Positions 9,147 to 19,047 of a DNA stretch of 64,000 nt are shown here, piece by piece. The stretch spans positions 67,099,737 through 67,163,736 of the forward strand of contig CM036170.1 in NCBI GenBank assembly GCA_020631735.1, written 5' to 3'. The DNA comes from Saccharum officinarum. Taxonomy: Eukaryota > Streptophyta > Magnoliopsida > Poales > Poaceae. The notes under the pieces were generated by a model. It was given only the letters and a program-made list of their open reading frames with translations, was not told where the DNA came from and did no database searches. How positions within the stretch are numbered: position 1 is the stretch's first letter; each line of letters starts with the position of its first letter. A program made the position numbers and the translations under genes.

Positions 9147-10426
9147 TGCGCGGCGCCGACTCTGCCGCGTGCCATTCCTCCATGTCTTTTGCCCAGTTCG
9201 TTAGTCGGTTCTGCCCGATTCTGCTGTTGCCCATTGTGCCGTAAAAAAATGTATGAAGTTCTGATAGCTAGGATCAATTGACTCTTAATTTATTCAACTG
9301 TAATTTTTTGGCGCCGTTCTTCGCTCTTGGTCGCGTTTCAGCCTTCAAGAAGCAAAGAATAGCTGTATACAAAAGAGGGTTATGCCTTTTAATTGGAGCA
9401 TTTGGAGGAGCAGGTTATGGCGAATGTTTTTGGTATGTACACTTCCAAAACATATGGTAAGAGCAAGATCGGCCTACATTTAACAGGAGATCCAAACCAA
9501 AAATGAGTTTTCAACATAATACCTATAGCCTCCAACAGACTACCTCTATGAAAAACCTATTTTGGGTGTCAGGAGAGGTTATACCCAAATTTGAGTATTA
9601 TTTCTCTTAGAGACCCATTTACACAAAGGGTTCTCTTTTGGGTCTCGTTGTTGGAGAAGACAAAAAAATGGGTATTGAATCTTTTGCCTGCAACGCTACC
9701 AAAACGTGGAATGAGTCTTGTATTTTAGGTGACGGTTGTTGGAGATAGTCTTAGGAGAGCTAAACCAATAAAAAGGAAAACTTAAACACGTGACCGTCGC
9801 GCTCTAGCGCGACCTGATCCCACGCGCCCGTGCTCCCACCTTGACCCCTCTCTCTCTCTCTCTCTCCTTTCTCAACTCCAGGCTCTCCCACTCTTCTTTC
9901 CCAACTCCGGCGAACTTAGAAGAGGGGGGGTCGGGGGGAGGCAGGCCGGCCAAGCGATGGGCCCATCGGAAGGGTGGCGTTAGGGTTTTGGCGGCAGAGG
10001 AGGGGGACGGGCCAGGTCAGGGCCGGGGCGATGATGGCCATGGTGGCGACGGGAGGGGGAAGGGAAAGGAGGAGGGCGCCGCAGACGCTGTAGGGTCTCG
10101 CCACGACGGGGCAGTGGGCGGGGGCGGGGGTGAGGACGAGGGCCGGTGGTCGATGGCGGGGAAAAGGGCGGCAGAGGAGGCGTGCGGGAGGGAGAAGAAG
10201 ATGAAGAGAAAAAGATGACACGAGCTGGAAGAACGCAACCACTCACAACATATCCGCATCCATGGTTCTAGTTATACACTCTCTACGAACAATCCCACAT
10301 CTTATCCCCCTACTCAACATTGAATTGAGGATTCAGTGCACAAACACTTTTCGTTCACTAGACATGGAGCACTTTGTCTAAACATATAAACTCTTGTGCC
10401 CTATAGGCTAGCCAGACAAGGACATG
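9147..10426. other. Intergenic: 3' flank of the receptor-like gene, MITE-like sequence, GA/CT-rich low-complexity block
   Basis: The first ~150 bases are the probable 3' UTR. From about 9462 to 9755 the sequence has a MITE texture, with CTCCAACAG/GTTGGAGA pairs and TAAGAGCA...AGTCTTA ends, but no clear duplication. A CT microsatellite lies at 9848-9866. The stretch 9915-10215 is a G-rich coding-like block (GGCGG, GGGGAGG) with an open frame of low-complexity Gly/Arg/Glu sequence; I do not accept it as a gene without transcript support. Confidence 0.4.
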
Positions 10427-11020
10427 TAAGGCTGGGCATTCGGGTTACCCGAAAAATTCAGGTCGGGTAATTCGAATATTAAAAATTGCTACCCGATTTT
10501 TGCCCCGAAAAAGCATTACCCGAAATTTCGGGTACCCGATAATTCGGGTTCGGGTTTTACCCGATATACCCGAAATTGACAAAACCAACCATTTTGGAAG
10601 AATTCAAGTATCATTTTAAAGCAATAAACAATAGTCCTATAAATCACATCATGTCTTCATATCATTACCAACAAATCAATTATCAAGTTAGCATAAATCT
10701 ACATTAATTCATACCAAATAATATATTTATATGGCATTGAAATACTTTATGTCTTCATATTAGGAATATAAGAGCAAATATTTGAGATATTTTGGGTAAT
10801 TTGGGTAGGTCGGGTACTGGGAAACATTACCCGAATTACCCAAACTAATTTCGGGTTTTTACAATTACTATCTGAAATTGTGATCAGGTATTTCGGGTAC
10901 TTGGGTTTTTACAATCACTATCCGAAATGGTGATCAGGTATTTCGGGTTCGGGTACTTCGGGTCTAGGTTCGGGTAATTCGGATTCGGGAATTAGCTATC
11001 GGGTATTTTTCCCACCCTTA
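10427..11020. mobile_element. hAT-like MITE rich in CGGGTA/TACCCG
   Basis: The ends are TAAGGCTGGGCATT and CCCACCCTTA, inverted relative to each other. The flanks AGGACATG (10419-10426) and CGGACAGG (11021-11028) match at 6 of 8 bases, a decayed 8-bp duplication as expected for hAT elements. Both ends hold many short CGGGTA, TACCCG and TTCGGGT words that fold back on each other, and the centre is AT-rich. It is about 594 bp and noncoding. The 292 bases between it and the LTR at 11313 hold nothing I recognise. Confidence 0.65.
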
Positions 11021-11312
11021 CGGACAGGCTATAAGATTCTTCTTGTGTTAGCTATGGATTTTGAAAAGTAGCTTATAGATCATGGATGATAATGGAAATT
11101 TATAGTCTAAAAGTTTAAAGCAAATATGCCCTATCTAGATTCTAGGTGTTTGGCCGTTGTGTTCTAGGATGCATTTAAGGCAACAATGATCAAACTGTAA
11201 AATTTTGCGAGACAGTGGATCGTTGGACCGTGGGATCTTGGCAAGTTGGAATGTTGTTTTTTTTAAAAACAAAGAACGGTAAGAGCACCACTAAAAGGTT
11301 GAGGGGTATGTC

Positions 11313-13802
11313 TGAGAGGTCCTTGTTTGGTTTTGGTAATTGAGTGACAACCTTAGGTGGACTAATTGTGTTTATGTGAGATACACAGGGAATTAGTCCA
11401 TAGATGATTGTGTCATGAAGGAGCTCATTGCATATGAGACATGACATGGAGTCATGTGACCAAGGTGGCGAAGATCAAGATGAGGCTTGGCTTGATGGAC
11501 CGGTTGCAAGTGTGAAGGGCAAGTCGGAGGCTTTGGAGCGATGGACCGCGTGACGGTGAAGCTTGAGCATGACTTGGCGCCGATGGACCGACGCAACGGT
11601 GAAGAGCAAGTGAGGTCAAGATCGATGGACCAAGGTCACATGATGATATGAAGTGGATCATATCATTTGTGATATGGTTGGTGCATGTGTTGCATCAACG
11701 TCGAAGGAGATGGAGCGGAATGCGCAAGGCAAAGGTATAACCTAGGGCATTTCCATTTCACCGGTCATAGGTGTGTAGAGAAGTTTATGACCGGGTTTAG
11801 GACAGATGGCCGTACTATCAAGAGGGGCAAACTTGTTTGCATATCGGTCATCTAGTGCCACTCGTGTGATCTAACTATGCATCGTTGCTAGGATCGAGTG
11901 GCGTGGCAAGTTGAGTGGTTAACTCCTTCGGTAAAATGTTTGTGAAAATGCTAACACACGTGCACAAGGTGGTGTTCACTTATTGGTGTTGGCACATTTA
12001 CGAAGGCGATGAAGTTTAAGCGATAGAGAGGATTTGGGTTCCTCTCTCCCTCCCGCCGAGCTTTACAAGGACGCGTTTTTGAGAAGTTGAAATGCCTATT
12101 TTCCACTATGCCGAAAGTCAGAAAAGAAACGGAGGCGAACGGAGGTCACAGAGGTGACCGGACGCTGCACCGGACGCGGTCATGGTATGACCGGACGCGT
12201 CCGGTCAGTACAGCGCAGACGCGGGTGTTAGGGTTTGTAACCGGCGCGTCCGGTCACTCGCGGGACCAGCGCGTCCGGTCTTGCGCCCAGAAGGAACTGA
12301 GGTTCGCAGAGGATGATCGGACGCGCGGCGCGTCCAGTCACACATGATCGGACGCGTCCGATCGTTGAAGGAGCTTACTGGACTCTAACCGGACGCGGGC
12401 ACTGTCGCGTCCGGTCATCGCAAGGAGCGCGTCCGGTCGTTGCGAGGAGCGCGTCCGGTCGTTGCTTCGCGCTCGCGGTGCTGTGCGACCGGCGCGTCCG
12501 GTCGGTTGAGCAGCGCGTCCGGTCATAGCGTTTGACCGTTGGCGCGCAGTGACCGTTGGAGGATCTAACGGTCGCATTTGAAATTTGAGGGACACGTGGA
12601 CGTCGCAGGGCGACCGGACGCGGTTGAGCGCGTCTGGTCAGTTACGACCGGCGCGTCCGGTCGTCCTGAATTCTGCCCAGTGAAGGGGTAACGGCTCTAT
12701 TTGACCGTGGGGTTATAAATAGATGCCTTGGCCGGCCATGGCCGGCAGCTGAGCACACTTTGGCCTTGGTGGCTTATGTGGTAGTGCTTGGAAGCCCTCT
12801 AACTCACTCATGCTTGATAGTGTTCATCGGATCGAGTGAGAGAGCAATTCTAGTGTGTTGCATCGAGAGGATTGCATCGAGTGGCACTAGGTGATCGTGT
12901 TGCAAGCCGGTGGTGCTTGTTACTCTTGGAGGTTGCCACCTCCTAGACGGCTTGGTGGCTTGCGACTCCGTTGAAGCACGCGTGGAGATTGTGCGTGGCT
13001 CCGGAGGAGGATTTGTGAGGGGGATTGTGCTCACCCCGCGGGGATCACGAAGAGCAACTCTAGTAAAGCTCGTGGCTTGGAGGATCCCCATCTTGAGAGT
13101 GGATGTGCGGCACCCGCTGAGGGTTTGACTCTTGATAGTCAATTAGCTCGTGATCCATCTAGTGGGTGTATCGCCACAACGGGGACTAGCTTGGTGGCAA
13201 CCAAGTGAACCTCGGTGAAAAACCGCCGCGTCAACATTGTGTACATCTTCTCGGTGGTTTGCTTTCGATTCACAAGCTTGTATTTACATTCATATATTTG
13301 TGCTTGTGTAGTTGCTCTTGTAACTAGTTTGCTTGTGTAGTTAGCTAGTTACCTTCTTGCTTGTGTAGCATAGAAGTAGCTCCCGTTGCGTGGCTAATTT
13401 GGTTTGTGTAACCTTGTTAGTCATATTGCTTAGTTTGTGTAGCTAAGTAATTTGTGCTCTCTAGTTTGGCATTAGTTGCCTTGCTATTGAGCTTTGCTAG
13501 TGAGCATTTGTGGCTTCGTGCTTTTGCTTACTAGAATTGTGTAGGAGCTTCCCGACTTTGCTAAAGTACTAGTGCATAGGTTTGTGTGACCTTGCTCTAG
13601 AATTGTTTAGGAGAGCTCTTGCTAAGGAAAGCACCTTAGTTACATAATTAGGATCTTTGTGAGGTGCTTGTGAACTTAGATAGAGGGGTGTAGTCTTGGC
13701 TAGACCGATAGTTTTAATTCCGCATTTGTTTCGGTTTGCCGACGTGATTAATTTTAGAAAGGACTATTCACCCCCCCTCTAGTCCGCCATCTCGACCCTT
13801 CA
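11313..13802 (+). repeat. 5' LTR of family A copy 1
   Basis: The LTR is 2490 bp, from TGAGAGG to CCTTCA. The U3 part contains about 16 copies of CCGGACGCG/CGCGTCCGG-type motifs (12145-12665), then AACGG-core sites at 12531-12575, then a TATAAATA box at 12714-12721. Downstream is an R/U5-like stretch with repeated GCTTGTGTAGTT-like words (13290-13480). The second LTR at 19048 is closely similar, with most differences being 1-base indels. Confidence 0.85.
12145..12721 (+). promoter_or_regulatory. LTR promoter: CGCG-motif array, MSA-like sites, TATA box
   Basis: About 16 near-palindromic units of the GACCGGACGCGTCCGGTC type occupy 12145-12665. Each contains a CGCG core fitting the CAMTA-binding box VCGCGB. 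At 12549-12559 the minus strand reads TCCAACGGTCA, an exact match to the mitosis-specific activator consensus YCYAACGGYYA. At 12564-12573 the plus strand reads TCTAACGGTC. TATAAATA follows at 12714-12721. Function is inferred from motif identity and order. Confidence 0.5.
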
Positions 13803-13803
13803 A

Positions 13804-13816
13804 TTGGTATCAGAGC
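13804..13816 (+). promoter_or_regulatory. Primer binding site of family A copy 1
   Basis: TTGGTATCAGAGC begins two bases after the 5' LTR. It is complementary to the 3' end of plant initiator methionine tRNA, the usual primer of Ty1/copia elements. Confidence 0.85.
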
Positions 13817-13853
13817 CCGGTCTCTCATTTGTGATCTTCACCGACCCGAGAGG

Positions 13854-15728
13854 ATGGCGGAATATGGACTAGATGTTGATTGTCCTCACATGTTTGATGG
13901 CACACACTTTGCACGGTGAAAAAATTGGATGATATGCAATTTTAAGTTTATTTGCCCTCAAATGTGGTGGATGGTAGATGTAGGCTTTTCTCATGTGTTG
14001 GATGAAGATAATCTAACTCAAGCACAAGAGAAAAGCCTAGATCTTGACATCCAAGCTACTAACATCATGTATAGATCTTTGGATGATAGCATCTTTGGTA
14101 AGATCATGGACCTCAAATCCGCTCATGAGATATGGGCCTATCTCAATGAAAAGTATGGAGCTATCACCAATGATGACGATGATGTCAAGCCCAAGGAGGT
14201 TGCACATGATGATGTTGAGCATGACCACAACACGATGGTTGTGGACGATTGCTCCACCTCATGGTCAAGTGATGATGATAATCAATCTACCACAAGTTCA
14301 CTTGACAAGAATGGTGATGATGCATCAAGTGTTGCAAGTGATGTTTCTACCCCAAGCACACTTGATGGTGACAACGTTGGTTCATGCTCGGGCCTTGATG
14401 ATGCTACTACAAGCCCATCCACTACATCACATTGCTTCATGTCACTAGGTGACACAAAGGTATCAAATGATAATGTGATTGATCATGTTGATTCATATGA
14501 TGAGCTTGTTAGTAGACTTGCTAGCATGAACACGTCTTTAGAAAATGAGAAAGCTAAAACAATGAAATTAGAAAATAAAAACTCTTTTCTAAAGAACTCA
14601 TATGAAGAACATAAGAGCTTACTTGATGATCATAAATCTTCACATGAGAAGCTAATGTTGACTCATGAGAAAGTACTTGCATCTCATGAGGAATTGTTAG
14701 AAAAACATGCTTCTCTCATTAAGATGTTTTTAAAGAAAATTAAAAATAATGAGAGCTCATCACATGGATCAAATGATCAATTGCAAAATGTGACTAACCC
14801 ATGTGATGTAGGGAGAAAGCATGTATCCACCTCTTGTGATGACTTATTAGATATGCCATGTTCTTCACATATATATGCTTGTTCTACTTCTACGTCTTGT
14901 GAGACTAACACTTTGAAGGAGAACAATGAGCTCAAAAGTGAAGTAAAGAAATTGAGCAACAAGTTAGAGAGGTGCTACAACTCAAAAGTCACCTTTGAGC
15001 ACATGATAAAGACTCAAAGAAGCTATGGTGACAAGAGTGGCATTGGCTTCAACAAGAACAAGGGCAAGAAAATGAAGAAGCAAGAACAAAAGAAGCTATC
15101 TCATTTCGTGTGCTTTAAATGCCATGAGATGGGTCACCTTGCCAAGTCTTGCCCAACCAAGAAGCCAAAGATGAGGCCACAAGATGAAAAGAAGATACCC
15201 CAAGCTCAAGTCAAGATCAATGATGAAGATGTTGGTGACTTGATGATCATAAAGAAGAAAACAAGAAGGGGTGGAAGAGGAAGGCATCCAATGCAAATCC
15301 AAGATATCAAGATGATGAGCAAGAATCAAATTGAGAAAAGAAATTTAGCTCACATCAAGTGCTTTAAGTGTGAAGATATAGGACACTTCGCCTCGGGGTG
15401 TCCTACCAAGCTTGAGAGGAAGGCTCAAGCAACTCATGAGAAGCAAGGCAATGAAAAGCATCACATGAGCAATGAAGAAAAGGCTCAATCAAAGAGAAGA
15501 TGCTATTCATGCCGGGAAAGGGGACACATGGCACATTCATGTCCCCTAGGTAACATTTCTAAGCATATTTCAATTGATGATACTAATGTGCTTAGAAAGG
15601 ATGTAAATGGTACCTCTATTGTTGCTATTGCAAAACATCCCGCTACCCATACTAAGGTTTTGCCTAAGTATGTTGCTCCTAACTTGAGAGGACCCAAACT
15701 TGTTTGGGTACCATCAAAAAGTGGATGA
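13854..15728 (+). CDS. Ty1/copia gag-like protein with three zinc knuckles (one internal stop)
   Basis: The frame runs from ATG 13854 to TGA 15726-15728 and has one internal stop, TGA at 13917-13919. The neighbouring copy has a Trp codon at that place, so this looks like a single G-to-A change. Downstream the frame is open for about 600 codons. The N-terminal part is a copia gag (UBN2-like) domain (DLKSAHEIWAYLNEKYG). An Asp/Ser-rich linker and a Lys/Glu-rich coiled coil follow. Three CCHC knuckles come next: CFKCHEMGHLAKSC, CFKCEDIGHFASGC and CYSCRERGHMAHSC, starting near nucleotides 15111, 15360 and 15501. The C-terminus LVWVPSKSG matches the gag ends of families B and C. It packages RNA into virus-like particles; no pol follows. 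Confidence 0.82.
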
Positions 15729-18700
15729 TTGTTTGTAGGTACCATCGGCATTGGAGGCTTGATTCATTTGGATTCATATTGGTCATCATATGTTGAATCA
15801 AGTTTTAAAGCTTAGTGCATATTCTATCCCAATGCCAAGTCAAAATAAGTGGAGTCCAAATACTACAACATACAAGTGCAACATTCAAGATTGTGGTGAT
15901 TTATTGGATATATTTCATGGCTTGCAAATATTCAAGTTAAAAGCTTGCTATTGGATGATCATGAGCTAACCAAGGTATATCTCTTGTTGATCATTTCACT
16001 TGGGTGCATATGAGTTGATTGAATTGGATATATATGCAATGTTGCTTGCTATGAGATGTTTGAATGGATTAAATGCCTAAGTAATCAAGTTTGAATTGAT
16101 TTGTGTTGAATAAATTCATGAGATGACATTTAGTAAGTGGATTGGATGGATATATGTCTTGTGAAAGTATTCAAACAAGTTAGTTTCAAGTTTGATTCAT
16201 ATTTGATGAAGTATTGCTCAATGTATTGAAATCTGTCCAAAGTTGAAAATCTGAGCTAGGTGAGATCAAGTCTGAGTTTGAGTGACTAAATCATATTGGA
16301 TTGGCTTGAAATTTGGCATACATGCTCTATACTTATGTTATAAGATGCTGTACAAATTTCATGAGAATTGGATAAGAGATGCTTCGGCTTTGGAGTACAT
16401 CTTGTCAGCTATAGTGCAGCAGTTTTCAGCATGTAGCAGTGGTCGAAGATTTAAAATCTGGTAGCAATCTAGATGTCAAATGAAGCTCAAATTTTTACAG
16501 CTGATAGATGACTTACTAATACACATCTCCACCAAATTTCATGGAATTTGGATTCGTAAATTAGGAGATATGAATTATTCTTTGAAGGGTACAGAATCTG
16601 CCAGAAAAGTGACAATTATTGGATTGATCTAGAGTCACTTTAAGTGAAAGGTCCTCAAGTTGGAAATATATTTATAAGTGTTTGAGGTACCTAAGTTTGG
16701 TTTTGAATTGATCTAGAAGCATGACAAGAAATGAGTACAAGGACATTGATTGTGGAATGTACCTAGTGTACAAATTTGGTACTCAAATTTGAAAATGAAG
16801 ATCAAACTCAAGATGAAAATGAGGTTCAAGTTCTAGTAATGATTGGAGATCATTTAGTAGAAAGAAAAGGACTTAAAGAATAATTCAAGGTTACTCATCA
16901 AGTTAAGTCCATAGATCAATCAATCAAAGGCAATTCAAAGTAAGTGTCAAGGATGGTTCTTTGGAGAGAGGTCACTTCTCCCTGCTGAGGGGGCTTGCCG
17001 CCCATGGGTGGGTAAACCGAGCACCGGCTTGGAAGGCTAACATGGAAGTGATGAATTCAAGGGACATTTGAGATGCTTAATTGAAGCAATCAATAGGGTT
17101 GATCAAAAAAAGCAAGCAACACCCAAAAGAGAGCTAGTCATGGTTATAAAATTGGTATCATAAGTACTTCTCTCACGCAAGCATTGATCAAAGAGAAAAA
17201 GCAAGCCAACCACAATAAGAGATAATGCACTTGATTATTAGTGGTTCTCATTTCATATGGGTGAAGAATGAATTTCTCTATAATGATTGGTCTTCACCAA
17301 GCTTATAAATTGGACTTCACATTGCTCTTGGAGTAATGAATTGGAATCTATGTGACTATCCTCTACTCCAATATAACAAAGGTATCATTGTAATGTGCAT
17401 GATCATTTCATCCCTTACTAGTATGCGATTAGTGCATATAGTACATGCTTACTAGGATCATGCATAACAAATGAAATATTTAAATTCATAGCCTACCACT
17501 ATTGCTTGAATTGTTTAAATGATCTAGTGGTATGTGTATGAATTTGTTCATGAGCTAGTGAACCTAAGTACTTGATCTAGTTTGGATTGCTAACAAGTGA
17601 CAAGTACAACATTGGCAAGATAACCCTTAGTATGAGAAGTGAAGAAGCTTGTCATTGGATCAAACCGGACTTAGAATCTTAGGCAAATCAACTTAGTTCA
17701 AGTCATACTAGAAGCTCATGACAATGATATGGGTACAAGCACAGACAACAATGCAAATGGATATCTAGGGTGTTTCAAATGGTATCTAGACTCAAAATAT
17801 TTTTCAATTGGTATTTACAAGTGGTGTCTAGATCATGATCTACAAGTGATATCCTACAAGTGGTACTCATAAAGATAGCAAATGTTCAAGAAAAGATCAT
17901 ATTGACAAATCCTACAAGTGGTTCCATGATAGAGGATTCTTCAAATTGGTATCACACACTTATTCGTGGTATTTCTACACATGATATCATTTATACAAGA
18001 CGGTGGTTCCACAAGTGATCCTCAACTTTAAGTGATCATCAAATGAAGAAAGTTCCCTCACACACAAGAGCTCAAGATTATCAAGTGAATGACCCATGCT
18101 ATGACATAGGGGGAGGAGCCCCACCTAATGGTATCAAGGTCAAAGATCCTAAGTGGTATCTTAAGAGCAACATACAAGTAATGTCATTCCAACATGTGCG
18201 GTGATGTCCATCAACAACGCAATATTCAAGTCTCAACCATCTACCCAATGCAAGCCTTTGTATCAATGAGAAATACACCCTTTATGGAAATTGATGACAA
18301 AGGGGGAGAAGTTGGAACAAAGATATGTCAATGCACCAAGAGAGGGGTTTGGGAAGAGATGAACAGAATCATGAGAAGATGGTTTTGGACATGGAAATGG
18401 ACAAAGAGGGAGCAACAATGAAGAAAAGAGAAGGATCAAAATTCTTGGACAAGAGAAGCACACAAGTAGGGGGAGCAAGCTCATGAACATTGATTGGTTG
18501 CATTTGATATGTGCATATTCATGTGCTTGCTTGCATTGCATAAGTTTTAATTTAATATGCATGCTTGTGTGTGGTATGCTAGTTATAGAACTTGAATGAT
18601 GATATGATAACTAGCATGCATAGGATGATAGCTAGACTTGTGTTTATCATGAAAAAACTAAACTTGCTTATAATGTGATCTCACGGGGTTTCTAGTATTT

Positions 18701-19033
18701 TTGATGTCTAGCTACTCATGATGCTAAGGATGATGGCAAACTTGTGATTTTCAAATGATATCGAGCTATCAAATGGTATCGAACTACAAAGGTTTATTCT
18801 ATACACCTTAGCATCACTTAGTAGTGCTAACCCTCCACAAATTTCATATTTATGCATATGTGCAAGCTTGAAACCAAACCATTTGAGCACATATGTAGGG
18901 AGAGTTATCACTACCAAGTCGGATTTTATGATGCTTATCCAAATCCTAACATAAGAGCTTAAATGTTGGATAAGTGGCATAAAGTCCAAAAGTTAATTAA
19001 TTTCCATATTTTTGTAGAGTTGTCATCAATTAC
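15729..19033 (+). other. Noncoding internal region of family A
   Basis: About 3.3 kb between the gag stop and the polypurine tract carries no open frame above noise and no pol motif in any frame. It is AT-rich. A TTTGTAG|GT acceptor-like motif lies just after the gag stop (15731-15741), as in B and C. Near 18105-18125 and 18465-18480 are GGGGGAG(GA)GC words resembling internal polypurine tracts. A large pol deletion or replacement is the simplest reading. Confidence 0.6.
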
Positions 19034-19047
19034 CAAAAAGGGGAGAT
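19034..19047 (+). promoter_or_regulatory. Polypurine tract of family A copy 1
   Basis: CAAAAAGGGGAGAT directly precedes the LTR at 19048. The same tract, with at most one or two changes, precedes the 3' LTRs of families B and C. Confidence 0.8.

Noticed and set aside
9841..10218. 125-codon Gly/Glu/Arg-rich ORF as a gene
   Set aside because: It begins in a CT microsatellite, is low in complexity, has no recognisable domain, and competing minus-strand frames are as long.
12180..12500. ACGCGT words as yeast-type MluI cell-cycle boxes
   Set aside because: That box is a fungal element. In plants the CGCG core is better read as a CAMTA-type site, and many units lack the exact ACGCGT.
12145..12665. 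CRISPR-like array of short repeats
   Set aside because: The repeats vary in sequence and spacing, lie inside plant LTRs and contain a palindromic core. There are no uniform spacers and no cas genes.
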